Positions 49,864 through 64,000 of a stretch of DNA of 64,000 nt are shown here, in pieces. The stretch lies in NCBI RefSeq assembly GCF_014202315.1, contig NZ_JACHGN010000025.1, positions 62,001 to 126,000 of the forward strand, written 5' to 3'. This stretch comes from Thermocatellispora tengchongensis (lineage in GTDB: Bacteria > Actinomycetota > Actinomycetes > Streptosporangiales > Streptosporangiaceae). Within the stretch, counting starts at the first letter, position 1, and each line of letters opens with the position of its first letter. The notes beneath the pieces are model-generated. The model had not been told where the DNA came from. It searched no databases and saw nothing but the letters and a program-made list of their open reading frames with translations. The translations under genes and the position numbers were made by a program.

Positions 49864-50183
49864 TGCCTGGAGCCCGGGACCTACCGCACCCCGACGCCGC
49901 GAGCCTGGTGCTGACCGACGTGCTGTTCGCGCTCAGCGACCCCTCGCGGCTGGCCCTCGTACGGCGGCTCGCGCAGGCCCCGCTGGAGGTGTCGGCGTGC
50001 CACCCCACCGAGGGAAAGGTGCCGAAGTCGACGCTGTCGCACCACCTGAAGACCCTCCGCGAGGCCGGTGTGATCCGCAACGTCCCGGAGGGCCGGCATC
50101 GGTACGTGAGCCTGCGCAGAGAGGATCTGGACGACCGCTTCCCGGGCCTGCTGGACGCCGTCCTCCGCGCGACCGCGGACTAG
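49863..50183 (+). CDS. ArsR-family transcriptional regulator
   Basis: A 106-residue winged-helix repressor: LTDVLFALSDPSRLALVRRL, then PKSTLSHHLKTLREAGVIRN and GRHRYVSLRREDLDDRF. There is no CxC metal motif in the recognition helix, so it likely senses an organic compound or acts otherwise. The GTG at 49863 starts the family sequence; the longer frame covers the promoter. It is divergent from the MFS gene and probably controls it. Confidence 0.9.
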   Translation: MPGARDLPHPDAASLVLTDVLFALSDPSRLALVRRLAQAPLEVSACHPTEGKVPKSTLSHHLKTLREAGVIRNVPEGRHRYVSLRREDLDDRFPGLLDAVLRATAD

Positions 50184-50315
50184 CCGAACAAGCACGTACG
50201 GCACCGCCGCCTGGCCGCCTCCTCGACCCCGCCTCCCGCTGCCCCACCTGCCGGGGACGCACGTAGCGGCGCCGCGCGTCGGCGCATGGGCCGGCCCGGA
50301 AGGACAGCGGGGCAG

Positions 50316-51041
50316 TCAGGGAGTTTCGGCGATGGGCTGCCGGTACCTCAGCTCGTGGAGATGTCCTCCCTTGATCAGGATCGACGCCTCCACCGGACGC
50401 CGGCTGTCGGAGTACACCACCCGGAACTGACGCAGAATCGGCACGTCGTCCGGCAGTTCCAGCCCTTCCTGCTCCTCCGTGGTCGGCTGCCGGACCGAGA
50501 TCCGGTCCTCGAACTCCCGTTGCGGGAACCCGAGATCGGCCAGGGCCTGAGGGGCACCGCCGGGGATCTTGGCGCGGCGGGTGAGCGGACTCCCCTGGGC
50601 GATCTCCAGAGGGTAGTACGACCACGACAGTTCCAGCGGATCGCCGTCGCTGAGCAGCAGGCGCCGCCGCAGGATCGCCCTTCCGCCCTCGTCCAGCTCA
50701 AGCGCGCGGGCGATGTCGGCAGGAGGCTCGCATTCGGCCACGTCGAGCAGCCGGTACGCGTACCCGCGCGGTGAGGGAGCCAAGTATGCGGCGGCCTCGA
50801 CCACGACGGGCGCCCTGTCGCGGACGTAGACGCCCTTGCCCGGGTGGCCGTAGACGAATCCCTCGTCCTTCAACAGGGACAGAGCGCGCTGGACGGTGGC
50901 CCCCGCCGCCGCATGACGCTCGGCGAGCTGCGGAGTCGAGGGGAGCCGCGTTCCCGGTGTCAACCGTCCCGACATGATCTGCGCCCTGAGCTCGGCCGCT
51001 ATCTGCTGGTGCCGGGGCCGCCCATCCGTGTGCCTGGCCAC
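50316..51041 (-). CDS. GntR-family regulator with UTRA domain (HutC/YvoA-type)
   Basis: A 241-residue regulator: N-terminal GntR winged helix (HQQIAAELRAQIMSGRLTPG, then TVQRALSLLKDEGFVYGHPG) and a C-terminal UTRA ligand domain (AILRRRLLLSDGDPLELSWS, YYPLEIAQGSP and EASILIKGGHLHELRY). The ATG is the natural start. An HTH-less UTRA gene lies 13 bp upstream in the same direction; the two may form heterodimers. Confidence 0.92.
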   Translation of the reverse strand: MARHTDGRPRHQQIAAELRAQIMSGRLTPGTRLPSTPQLAERHAAAGATVQRALSLLKDEGFVYGHPGKGVYVRDRAPVVVEAAAYLAPSPRGYAYRLLDVAECEPPADIARALELDEGGRAILRRRLLLSDGDPLELSWSYYPLEIAQGSPLTRRAKIPGGAPQALADLGFPQREFEDRISVRQPTTEEQEGLELPDDVPILRQFRVVYSDSRRPVEASILIKGGHLHELRYRQPIAETP

Positions 51042-51054
51042 TTCGGTCTCCGGA

Positions 51055-51597
51055 TCACAGGTCGAGCGCGTAGCGCAGGTGCCGGCTCTCGGTGTTCATG
51101 GTCATCACGCTCGCCTCTATCGGTGTGCCGTCGTCCGCCGTCATGAGGCGGAACAGGACCAGTACGTACTCATGCTCGCGGAGGCGCAGGAGCCGGCGCT
51201 CCTCGTCGGTGGCAGGGCGAGCTGAGACGTCCTCCTCCACGTGGCGCGGCGCGTGGCCGAGTTCGCCGAGCAACGTGATCGCGCCACCGCGGATCTTCCT
51301 GTACTCCGCCAGCGGTGTCCCGCGCGCTATCCATCCCGGATAGTACGAGTCCGCCAGCTCGACCGGGTGCCCGTCGAGCAGGATCACGCGCCGCCGCACG
51401 ACGACGCTTTCGCCCGCGGCCACCCCCAGGGCACCCGCCACCTCTGCGGGTGGCGCGACCTCGCCCACCTCGCGGAGTTCCTGCGTACCGGCCTTCCCCT
51501 GCGCTGCCGCCTCCTCGGCCCACGCCTCCTGCCGCCCCGCCCGCCGGGGACGCACGTACGCCGTGGAAACGCTCACCCACCTGCCCTGACCATCCAT
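51055..51597 (-). CDS. Stand-alone UTRA-domain protein without a DNA-binding domain
   Basis: A 180-residue protein homologous to the C-terminal part of the following regulator: VVVRRRVILLDGHPVELADS, YYPGWIARGTPLAEYRKIRG and EASVMTMNTESRHLRYAL. The N-terminus (MDGQGRWVSVSTAYVRPRRA) has no winged helix. It may sense a ligand and modulate the GntR partner. It opens this small operon; a divergent ATPase gene lies upstream. Confidence 0.85.
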   Translation of the reverse strand: MDGQGRWVSVSTAYVRPRRAGRQEAWAEEAAAQGKAGTQELREVGEVAPPAEVAGALGVAAGESVVVRRRVILLDGHPVELADSYYPGWIARGTPLAEYRKIRGGAITLLGELGHAPRHVEEDVSARPATDEERRLLRLREHEYVLVLFRLMTADDGTPIEASVMTMNTESRHLRYALDL

Positions 51598-51634
51598 GCT
51601 TCCCCCTCACCGCAAACGCCACCTTACCGGACAA

Positions 51635-51705
51635 GCAGCATGGTTGCGATCAAGAGCGATTCCTCGAATCCCTTACTGCTTTATCGAAATCGCAGTATGG
51701 TTGCG
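51635..51705. promoter_or_regulatory. Direct repeats GCAGYATGGTTGCG in the divergent promoter region
   Basis: GCAGCATGGTTGCG at 51635-51648 and GCAGTATGGTTGCG at 51692-51705, start points 57 bp apart, between the UTRA gene and the ATPase gene. They are candidate sites for the GntR-UTRA regulator; the spacing is about five to six helical turns. Confidence 0.5.
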
Positions 51706-51767
51706 GCCGTCTCCCTACCCCGCGCGGCACGCGCGAAGCGGGCCGCGCCTCCCGAGAGGTGGTCGTC

Positions 51768-52166
51768 ATGCCGGTGACCGTGAGCACGTGCGTCCTGGAC
51801 GGCACGCCATCAGCGCCACACGCCTGCCGCGCCTTCGTCTCGACGGCGCTCGCCGCCCATCCCCGTCTCGACGATCTCGCCCTCATCGCCTCGGAACTGG
51901 TCGCCAACTCCGTACGCCACTCCTTCTCCAGGCTTCCGGGCGGCCGGGTGAGCGTGCGGGTCATCGAAGGGGCCGGCTGCGACGGTACGGCCTTCGCCGG
52001 GGTGAAGGTCACCGACGACGGCTCCAGCACCCGCCCTCTCGTCAGGCGGCGGGTGGAACTGTCGGAGTCCGGCTACGGACTGGCCCTGGTCGCCGCGCTG
52101 GCGGACCGGTGGGGCCACTACTCGGTGGACAACAAGAGGACGGTATGGGCCGCTGTGAGGACTTGA
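51768..52166 (+). CDS. ATP-binding protein of the anti-sigma RsbW/HATPase_c type
   Basis: A 132-residue single-domain ATPase: ALIASELVANSVRHSFSRLP is the N box, VTDDGSS the G1 region and ESGYGLALVAALADRWGHYS the G2 region. Streptomycetes and relatives have many such small kinases that regulate sigma-factor antagonists. The ATG at 51768 starts the family sequence; the longer frame covers the promoter. Neighbours do not show a partner. Confidence 0.9.
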   Translation: MPVTVSTCVLDGTPSAPHACRAFVSTALAAHPRLDDLALIASELVANSVRHSFSRLPGGRVSVRVIEGAGCDGTAFAGVKVTDDGSSTRPLVRRRVELSESGYGLALVAALADRWGHYSVDNKRTVWAAVRT

Positions 52167-52757
52167 GCCCGGGAGCACGTACGGACACCCGGGATGGCGG
52201 CGAGTCCGCGTCACCGGCAGACATGGGCAGTCCGCGCGTGCGGTATGCAAGGCCATCTGTCCGGCCCGTCACGGGCTTCCGAGAAGAGCGGTCTGTCCGC
52301 AGGTGGTGAGGTGGGTCCGTCACAGGCGGTGGGGCGCTGTATCGCGGGTGGCGGGGCGGACCGCCACGAGTGGCGGAGTGGATCCGCCACGCGCGGGGGC
52401 GCTGTGTCGCGGATGGGGGGCTGTGTCGCGGGTGGGGGCTGTGTCGCGGACGACAGGGCAGTAGCGCACTGTCGTGGGCAACGGGGCGGGGGTTCGGCGC
52501 TGCCATACGCCGATCGCCGCGGCGCGGAAGGCGGTCCTGAGGGTGCGGCGGGACCTCGGCCACGGCGGTGTTGAGGGGCCCGCCCGGTAGGGCGGGGGGT
52601 GGCGGGTGGGTCAGCCGCCCGCACCGATGCGCGGCCGCGCGAGGACACGCGGGTGTTGGCATGGCTTCACGGGGTTTCGGTTCGGCTTCTGGGGGGCGCG
52701 TGGGGCGCGGTTGGCGGTTAGGGTGGGGGTGCTTGAGTCTTGGTGATAGGAGCGGCG
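52167..52757. other. Region without a supported gene, with a GC-rich minisatellite
   Basis: At about 52330-52455 variants of GCTGTGTCGCGGRTGGGGG recur four times. Flanking sequence gives open frames on several strands without recognisable domains. Confidence 0.55.
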
Positions 52758-53084
52758 ATGCTGGGCATCCATTCTGCGCTGGACCTGATCTTCTGGCTGC
52801 TCGCCATCGGGGCGTTCGCCATGTCGGCGTTCGCGTTCGTGCACGCGCTCCGCACTCCGGCGCGCGCCTTCGCGGTGACCGGGAAGCAGACCAAGAAGCT
52901 GTGGACGATCATTCTGGGGTTCGCGGTGCTCTTCTCCTTCGCCGCGGCCGTGCAGTATCTTTCGGTGATCGGAATCTTCACGATCGCCTCGGTCATCGCG
53001 TCAGGCATCTACCTGGCCGACGTGCGGCCGGCGGTGAAGGAGATCGGTAAGGGCGGCAACTCCGGTCCCTACGGTCCCTGGTAA
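52758..53084 (+). CDS. DUF2516-family membrane protein
   Basis: A 108-residue actinobacterial membrane protein with three hydrophobic helices (DLIFWLLAIGAFAMSAFAFV, IILGFAVLFSFAAAVQYLSV and FTIASVIASGIYLADV) and the conserved DVRPAVKEI near the end. The family has no known function. AGGAG lies 5 bp before the ATG at 52758. Confidence 0.88.
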   Translation: MLGIHSALDLIFWLLAIGAFAMSAFAFVHALRTPARAFAVTGKQTKKLWTIILGFAVLFSFAAAVQYLSVIGIFTIASVIASGIYLADVRPAVKEIGKGGNSGPYGPW

Positions 53085-53161
53085 TCGCCACTGTCACCTG
53101 CGGAAACAGTTATGTGCTGACCGATTTGACGGATCACGTGGTGATTTTTCGGAAACATCTG

Positions 53162-53188
53162 TTGACACTTACGAAACAATGATACGTT
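53162..53188 (+). promoter_or_regulatory. Promoter candidate of the LacI/CelR-type gene
   Basis: TTGACA at 53162-53167 and TACGTT at 53183-53188 (15-bp spacing), immediately upstream of the CelR-type operator. The spacing is short, so the -10 is tentative. Confidence 0.45.
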
Positions 53189-53190
53189 TC

Positions 53191-53204
53191 TGGGAGCGCT
53201 CCCA
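53191..53204. promoter_or_regulatory. CelR/CebR-type operator upstream of the LacI regulator gene
   Basis: The perfect 14-bp palindrome TGGGAGCGCTCCCA is the known binding site of CelR/CebR repressors in cellulolytic actinomycetes. Located 31 bp upstream of the regulator gene, it implies autoregulation. Confidence 0.85.
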
Positions 53205-53234
53205 CCTGCGCGCGTAATCGGTGCGGAGGAGACA

Positions 53235-54225
53235 ATGGACGATCTGCCCACCCTCGCTCAGGTCGCCGCCGCAGCCGGCGTTTCCCCAGCAACGGCGTCA
53301 CGCGTACTCACGGGATCGGTGCGGGTGAGCACCTCCACCCGCCGTCAGGTACATGACGCGATGTCCCGCCTGGGGTACGTACGGCGGCGAGCCCCGCGAG
53401 GAGTGTCGGCCCGGCGCAGCGATCAGCTCATCGCGGCCGTGGTCTGCGAGTCACCCCAACGCCTGTTCACCGAGCCGTTCTACGCCCGGCTGCTCGCCGC
53501 GGCGGACGACACCCTGGCCGGGCACGGCGTGCCTATGATGATCATGACGGCAACGCCCAACACGTCCACGATCACCGCGCCACCGCTGGTCGCGGGAACA
53601 GTGGACGGCATCCTGCTCATCGGGGCCCGCGAACGGCATCCGCTGATGGTGACGCTCGCCGCCTCCGGCGTGCCGATCCGCAGCATCGGCCGGCTGCCCG
53701 ACGGCCTGGAGATGCCGTACGTGGACATGGACAACCGCGACGGCGGGCGCCAGGCCGCCGAGCATCTGCTGCTCGCCGGGCGCAGGGCCATCGCCGCCAT
53801 CGGCGGGCCACCGGGCCTGCCGGGCGCGTGCGACCGGCTGGAGGGCTTCCTGCAAACGCTCGCCAAGGCCGGGATGACGAACGTGCCGGTGGCGTACGGC
53901 GACTTCACCCACGCCTCGGGCGGGCACGCCATGCAGTGGCTGCTCGGCCGGATACCGCACCTCGACGCGGTGTTCGCCGGGTCGGACACCATGGCCGCCG
54001 CCGCGATCCAGACACTCAAGCGGGCGGGCCGCCGCGTGCCCGACGACGTGGCCGTGATCGGGTACGACGACGCCCCCATCGCCCGCCACACCAACCCGCC
54101 GCTGACCACGATCAGGCAGCCGATCGAGGAGCTCACCTCCGTCGCCGTACGCCTGCTGCTGATGGCCACCGCGACGGGCGAGACTCCTGCCAACAACCCG
54201 ATTCTGCCCACAGAGCTGGTGATCC

Positions 54226-54239
<14 letters not shown>
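53235..54239 (+). CDS. LacI-family regulator of cellulase genes, CelR/CebR-like
   Basis: A 334-residue repressor. The N-terminal helix-turn-helix is PTLAQVAAAAGVSPATASRV, followed by the hinge region and a periplasmic-binding-protein-like ligand domain (PFYARLLAAADDTLAGHGVP, PDDVAVIGYDDAPIARHTNP, PPLTTIRQPIEEL). In Thermobifida CelR and Streptomyces CebR the ligand is cellobiose, which releases the repressor. The operator at 53191-53204 and at the GH48 gene links it to the local cellulases. Its gene overlaps the kinase gene by 14 bp. Confidence 0.92.
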
Positions 54240-57379
<3,140 letters not shown>

Positions 57380-57390
57380 GCACTCCCCAC

Positions 57391-57423
57391 CGTACGGCCC
57401 CCGCCCCCGCCGGGGGCCGTACG
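57391..57423 (+). terminator. Terminator after the GH5 gene
   Basis: CGTACGGCCCCCG at 57391-57403 and its exact complement at 57411-57423 around a 7-base loop. Perfect 13-bp stem 11 bp downstream of the stop codon. Confidence 0.8.
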
Positions 57424-57449
57424 CATGCGGGCCCCCGCCCGGGGCGGGG

Positions 57450-57462
57450 CTGAAAGTTTCAG
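57450..57462. promoter_or_regulatory. Palindrome CTGAAAGTTTCAG upstream of the GH48 gene
   Basis: Identical to 55656-55668. It lies about 85 bp upstream of the CelR-type operator at 57547. Confidence 0.6.
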
Positions 57463-57546
57463 TTGCACGGGACGGAAAGACGCAGGCGGCGTCATCGGGG
57501 CGTAACGCGTCATTGACACGGTCGCAACGGTGACGCCAGATTTCGA

Positions 57547-57560
57547 TGGGAGCGCTCCCA
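57547..57560. promoter_or_regulatory. CelR/CebR-type operator upstream of the GH48 gene
   Basis: Perfect TGGGAGCGCTCCCA, identical to 53191-53204, lying 72 bp upstream of the GH48 start codon. Confidence 0.85.
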
Positions 57561-57631
57561 TCCTATTCCTTCTCCATCGGCCCTCAGATTCGGTACTTCG
57601 TACCGAGAGATCCCCCCGGAGGACCTTTCTC

Positions 57632-60583
57632 ATGTATCGAGCACCCCTGAAAGCGGGAGCGCTCCCACGCCCGCGGGCGAGACGGCGCGTCGCGCTGGCC
57701 GCGGTCGCCGCCCTGGCCGCGGGTACGTTGACCGCCCTGGCGCCGACCGCCGCCCAGGCGGCGGTGGCGTGCACCGTCGACTACCAGGCGAACGACTGGG
57801 GCACCGGCTTCACGGCCACCGTGAAGATCACCAACAACGGTGACCCGATCAACGGGTGGACCCTCGGGTTCGCCTTCCCGGGCAACCAGAGAATCAGCCA
57901 CGGGTGGAGCGCGACCTGGACCCAGTCGGGCGCGAACGTCACCGCCAGGAGCTACGACTGGAACGGCAACCTGGCGACCGGGCAGTCCACCAGCATCGGC
58001 TTCAACGCCTCCTACAGCGGCACCAACGCCAAGCCCACGGCGTTCACCATAAACGGCACGGCCTGCAACGGCGGCGACCCGGTCAACCAGGCGCCCACCG
58101 TCTCGCTGGACAGCCCCGATGCCGGCGCCACCTTCACCGCCCCGGCGACCGTGAGCATGGAGGCGACGGCCTCCGACAGCGACGGGAGCGTGACCAAGGT
58201 CGAGTTCCTGAACGGGTCCACCGTCGTGGGGACCGACACCAGCGCGCCGTACACCTTCGACTGGACGAACGTCGCGGCCGGGTCGTACTCGCTCAGCGCG
58301 CGGGCCACCGACAACCTGGGCGCGACCAAGACCTCCGACCCGGTCGGGATCACGGTGAGCGCGAGTTCCGAGCCCGCGGTGGTCGTCTCGCCGGCCACGA
58401 TCACGGTGGCCGAGGGCGGGGAGGCGACGTTCGGGGTGAAGCTGTCGCGGCAGCCCTCCGGGAACGTCACCGTGACCACCGCCAGGACCTCCGGCGACAC
58501 CGACCTGAGCGTCGAGGGCGGCGGGTCGCTGACGTTCACCTCGTCCAACTGGAACACCGCGCAGAACGTCACGATCGGCGCGGCCGAGGACGCCGACGAG
58601 ACCGGCGGCAGCGCCGAGTTCACCGCCACCGCGACCGGGCACACCCCGGCGAAGGTCACCGCCACCGAGGCGGACAACGACCTGGGCACCGGCGACGGCG
58701 AGTACACCCAGCGCTTCCTCACGATGTACAACAAGCTGAAGGACCCGGCCAACGGGTACTTCTCCCCGCAGGGCGTGCCCTACCACTCCATCGAGACCCT
58801 GATGGTGGAGGCGCCCGACCACGGGCACGAGACCACGTCCGAGGCCTACAGCTACTACCTGTGGCTGGAGGCGGTGTACGGACGGGTGACCGGCGACTGG
58901 TCGAAGTTCAACGACGCGTGGGCCTCGATGGAGAGGTACATCATCCCGGCCACCGCCGACCAGCCGACCAACAGCTTCTACAACCCCAGCAAGCCGGCGA
59001 CGTACGCGGGTGAGTGGGACGACATCAAGCAGTACCCGTCCAAGCTGGACACCAGCGTGACCGTGGGCGTGGACCCGATCGCCAACGAGCTGAAGACCGC
59101 CTACGGCACCAGCGACATCTACGGCATGCACTGGCTGCTGGACGTGGACAACACCTACGGCTTCGGCCGCTGCGGCGACGGCACCACCAAGCCCGCCTAC
59201 ATCAACACCTACCAGCGCGGGCCCGAGGAGTCGGTGTTCGAGACCGTGCCGCAGCCGTCCTGCGACACCTTCGCGCACGGCGGCAGGAACGGCTTCCTCG
59301 ACCTGTTCACCGGCGACAGCTCCTACGCCAAGCAGTGGAAGTACACCAACGCCCCCGACGCGGACGCCCGCGCGGTGCAGGTGGCGTACTGGGCGCACAC
59401 CTGGGCCACCGAGCAGGGCAAGGCGTCGCAGATCTCGACCACCGTGTCCAAGGCCGCGAAGATGGGCGACTACCTGCGCTACGCGATGTACGACAAGTAC
59501 TTCAAGAAGCAGGGTTGCACCAGCACCTCCTGCCCGGCGGGCACCGGCAAGGACAGCGCGTCGTACCTGCTGAGCTGGTACTACGCCTGGGGCGGCGCGC
59601 TGGACAGCTCGGCGGGCTGGGCCTGGCGGATCGGGTCGAGCCACAACCACTCCGGCTACCAGAACCCGATGGCGGCCTGGGTGCTGTCCAACGTGGACGC
59701 GCTCAAGCCCAAGGGCACCACGGCGGTCCAGGACTGGAGCACCAGCCTGAAGCGGCAGCTTGAGTTCTACCGCTGGCTGCAGTCGGCCGAGGGCGCCATC
59801 GCCGGCGGCGCGACCAACAGTTGGCAGGGCCACTACGCCACCCCGCCGTCGAACCTGCCGACGTTCTACGGCATGACCTACGACTGGCAGCCCGTCTACC
59901 ACGACCCGCCGTCCAACCAGTGGTTCGGCTTCCAGGCGTGGACGATGGAGCGGGTGGCGGAGCTCTACTACGCCACCGGCAACACCGACGCCAAGGTGGT
60001 GCTGGACAAGTGGGTCAAGTGGGCCACCGACAACACCACGATCAACGCCGACGGGACGTACCGCATCCCCTCGACGCTGGTGTGGAGCGGCCAGCCCGAC
60101 ACCTGGAACCCGGCCAACCCGGGCGCCAACGCGAACCTGCACGTCACGATCCGCGACTACACCACCGACGTGGGCGTGGCCGGCTCGTACGCCAAGGTGC
60201 TGATGTACTACGCGGCCAGGTCGGGCGACACCGAGGCCAGGGACATCGCCAAGGCGCTGCTCGACGGCATGTGGGAGAACCACCAGGACGCCAAGGGCGT
60301 CTCGGTGCCGGAGACGAAGGCCGACTACAACCGGCTCGACGACCCGATCTACATCCCCGCCGGGTGGACCGGGAAGATGCCGAACGGCGACACCATCGAC
60401 TCCAACTCCACCTTCATCTCCATCCGGTCCTTCTACAAGAGGGACCCGGACTGGCCGAAGGTGCAGAGCTACCTGGACGGCACGGGCCCCGCGCCGACCT
60501 TCAACTACCACCGCTTCTGGGCCCAGGTGGACGTGGCGGTGGCGCTCGCGGAGTACGGACGCCTGTTCCCCTCCTCCGAGTGA
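57632..60583 (+). CDS. Secreted GH48 cellobiohydrolase with N-terminal CBM2, Ig-like and Calx-beta-like domains
   Basis: A 983-residue exocellulase. A long signal peptide ([20 protein letters not shown]) is followed by CBM2 ([20 protein letters not shown]), an Ig/Big-type domain ([20 protein letters not shown]), a Calx-beta-like domain ([20 protein letters not shown]) and the large GH48 domain from about residue 360 ([20 protein letters not shown]). The key GH48 acid lies in the [17 protein letters not shown] region. GH48 enzymes release cellobiose processively. GGAGGA stands 9 bp before the ATG. The CelR-type palindrome occurs both upstream and within its first codons. Confidence 0.95.
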   Translation: MYRAPLKAGALPRPRARRRVALAAVAALAAGTLTALAPTAAQAAVACTVDYQANDWGTGFTATVKITNNGDPINGWTLGFAFPGNQRISHGWSATWTQSGANVTARSYDWNGNLATGQSTSIGFNASYSGTNAKPTAFTINGTACNGGDPVNQAPTVSLDSPDAGATFTAPATVSMEATASDSDGSVTKVEFLNGSTVVGTDTSAPYTFDWTNVAAGSYSLSARATDNLGATKTSDPVGITVSASSEPAVVVSPATITVAEGGEATFGVKLSRQPSGNVTVTTARTSGDTDLSVEGGGSLTFTSSNWNTAQNVTIGAAEDADETGGSAEFTATATGHTPAKVTATEADNDLGTGDGEYTQRFLTMYNKLKDPANGYFSPQGVPYHSIETLMVEAPDHGHETTSEAYSYYLWLEAVYGRVTGDWSKFNDAWASMERYIIPATADQPTNSFYNPSKPATYAGEWDDIKQYPSKLDTSVTVGVDPIANELKTAYGTSDIYGMHWLLDVDNTYGFGRCGDGTTKPAYINTYQRGPEESVFETVPQPSCDTFAHGGRNGFLDLFTGDSSYAKQWKYTNAPDADARAVQVAYWAHTWATEQGKASQISTTVSKAAKMGDYLRYAMYDKYFKKQGCTSTSCPAGTGKDSASYLLSWYYAWGGALDSSAGWAWRIGSSHNHSGYQNPMAAWVLSNVDALKPKGTTAVQDWSTSLKRQLEFYRWLQSAEGAIAGGATNSWQGHYATPPSNLPTFYGMTYDWQPVYHDPPSNQWFGFQAWTMERVAELYYATGNTDAKVVLDKWVKWATDNTTINADGTYRIPSTLVWSGQPDTWNPANPGANANLHVTIRDYTTDVGVAGSYAKVLMYYAARSGDTEARDIAKALLDGMWENHQDAKGVSVPETKADYNRLDDPIYIPAGWTGKMPNGDTIDSNSTFISIRSFYKRDPDWPKVQSYLDGTGPAPTFNYHRFWAQVDVAVALAEYGRLFPSSE
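57655..57666. promoter_or_regulatory. Second CelR-type palindrome core within the GH48 signal-peptide codons
   Basis: GGGAGCGCTCCC at 57655-57666, 24 bp into the coding region (codons 9-12), with flanks C and A, so one base is off the full 14-mer. Repressor bound here could act as a roadblock, or pair with the site at 57547 (108 bp apart) by looping. Confidence 0.7.
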
Positions 60584-60615
60584 TCTGATCTCCCGGGGCG
60601 CGGCGGCATCCCTGA

Positions 60616-63204
<2,589 letters not shown>

Positions 63205-63221
63205 GGCGCCGCCCCCGAACC

Positions 63222-63257
63222 GCCGGCCGGGCGTCGCGGACCCCTCGCCCGGCCGGC
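63222..63257 (+). terminator. Terminator after the GH9 gene
   Basis: GCCGGCCGGGCG at 63222-63233 and its exact complement at 63246-63257 around a 12-base loop, 17 bp after the stop codon. It also lies before the end of the convergent SGNH gene. Confidence 0.7.
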
Positions 63258-63289
63258 CCCTATTTCCAGCCCGCCCGTTTCGGCCGGTT

Positions 63290-63997
63290 TCAGTCGGCGC
63301 TGCCGCCCAGCGCGGTGACCAGCCAGTTGGCCAGGTGCGCGTGGCCGCTGTGGGTGGGGTGCACGCCGTCGGGCAGCACCGAGGTCTTGACCGGCCCGGC
63401 CACCATCGGCTGGGCGAGCGGGTCGAGGAAGGTCGCCTTCGACTTCTCCGCCGCCGCCGCGATGGCGTCGCGCACGTCGTACGCCCAGTCGGGCGCGCGC
63501 CGCAGCCAGATCGGCCCGACCACCACGATCCGGGTACGCGGCCAGGTCGCGCGGACCGCGGCGATGGTCCTGGACGCCGCGTCGTGCACGCGTTCGGGCG
63601 TGACCCGGCGGTCGTTGTGCCCGCCGGACAGGATCACCATGTCGGGGGCGGGCCGCCAGGACAGCTCCCGCTCGAACGACTCGCGGAAGTCGCGGCCCAC
63701 CCGGCCCTTGTTGACGAAGCCGGTGCCCCCGGCCCCGGCCGTGATGAGCTGCCAGCCGAGCCGCTTGGCGGCCAGCGCGGCGTAGGTCTCCCAGCGCGGC
63801 ACCGGCCCGGAGCCGACGGTGAAGCTGTCGCCGACGATCATCACGACCGGCGCGGGGCCCGGGTCGGCGGCGGGCCGGTCGGCCTGCGGGGTCTTGGTGC
63901 CGGACGGCCCGGCCGTGCACCCGGACAGGCCGGTAATGGCACAACAAATCGCCAAAATGGGCCCGATCGCGCTCGTCAGGGCGCGATGCGCTCGCAA
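63290..63997 (-). CDS. SGNH/GDSL-hydrolase-like lipoprotein (start may lie beyond the window)
   Basis: An esterase-type protein of at least 235 residues. The signal peptide ends in lipobox LSGC. Block I is MIVGDSFTVGSG, block III GHNDRR and block V DGVHPTHSGHAHLANWL with the Asp-His pair. Such enzymes deacetylate polysaccharides or lipids. The TTG at 63997 is the first possible start within the window, 3 bp from its edge, so the true start may be outside. It is convergent with the GH9 gene; a role with the cellulases (acetyl removal from plant polymers) is possible but not shown. Confidence 0.85.
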   Translation of the reverse strand: MRAHRALTSAIGPILAICCAITGLSGCTAGPSGTKTPQADRPAADPGPAPVVMIVGDSFTVGSGPVPRWETYAALAAKRLGWQLITAGAGGTGFVNKGRVGRDFRESFERELSWRPAPDMVILSGGHNDRRVTPERVHDAASRTIAAVRATWPRTRIVVVGPIWLRRAPDWAYDVRDAIAAAAEKSKATFLDPLAQPMVAGPVKTSVLPDGVHPTHSGHAHLANWLVTALGGSAD

Positions 63998-64000
63998 TCC

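Overview
The window is high-GC actinobacterial DNA. The mycothiol gene mshA, a CarD regulator, DUF2516 and DUF2637 proteins, a PHO-box phoU/senX3-regX3 locus and secreted GH5/GH9/GH48 cellulases with CBM2 domains fit a filamentous, Streptosporangiales-like soil or compost actinomycete. This genus-level placement is an inference from gene content only.

Layout. (1) 1-9678: a catabolic operon on the plus strand: sugar-binding protein (partial), galactitol-1-phosphate-dehydrogenase-like enzyme, FGGY kinase, SorC/LsrR-type regulator, RbsA-like ATPase, RbsC-like permease, DeoC aldolase, aldehyde dehydrogenase and a shortened second aldehyde dehydrogenase. The genes are tightly overlapped. They read as uptake, oxidation, phosphorylation, aldol cleavage and aldehyde disposal of a polyol or deoxy-sugar. 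(2) 9682-11669: a TetX-like flavin monooxygenase divergent from a TetR regulator, with twin operator-like dyads between them.

(3) 12023-28732: an integrated actinomycete integrative and conjugative element (AICE) of about 16.7 kb, bounded by 43-bp direct repeats derived from the 3' half of a tRNA-Thr(TGT) gene that is intact at the right end. The right half is the core machinery: GntR regulator, FtsK-type transfer ATPase, DUF2637 spread-like protein, RepSA-like HUH initiator, Xis and tyrosine integrase. The middle is regulation and immunity: two paralogous XRE/degenerate-PLD regulators, a protein with two tandem GntR helix-turn-helix domains, an HD hydrolase and a Pif-like Nudix protein, tied together by repeated GACGTCC motifs. 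The left end is cargo: a divergent DUF4062/three-TM membrane pair framed by tRNA-like repeats, and an AT-richer 866-residue STAND protein (DUF4365 nuclease-like domain, NB-ARC ATPase, TPRs). These three cargo genes are the best candidates in the window for an undescribed anti-phage or inter-element immunity system.

(4) 28691-50183: mostly housekeeping. Genes are tRNA-Thr, rlmB, cysS, a DUF2637 protein, two GlsB/YeaQ membrane proteins, ispF-carD, a lipoprotein, regX3/senX3 divergent from phoU, gpmA, a YbjN protein, mshA, an SDR, a methyltransferase, a GNAT enzyme, a macrodomain protein, a BlaI/M56 pair, an XRE regulator, an HbhA-like protein, a decaying DUF1905/YCII/VOC cluster, and an MFS exporter with an ArsR regulator. 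(5) 50316-53084: a GntR-UTRA regulator, an HTH-less UTRA protein, an anti-sigma-type ATPase and a DUF2516 protein.

(6) 53191-63257: a cellulose-degradation locus. A LacI/CelR-type regulator overlaps a Ser/Thr kinase gene and is followed by GH5-CBM2, CBM2-Ig-Calx-GH48 and GH9-CBM3-Fn3-CBM2 enzymes. The 14-bp palindrome TGGGAGCGCTCCCA lies upstream of the regulator and of the GH48 gene, with a third 12-bp core inside the GH48 signal-peptide codons. A second 13-bp palindrome, CTGAAAGTTTCAG, lies upstream of both the GH5 and GH48 genes. The window ends with an SGNH-hydrolase lipoprotein on the minus strand.
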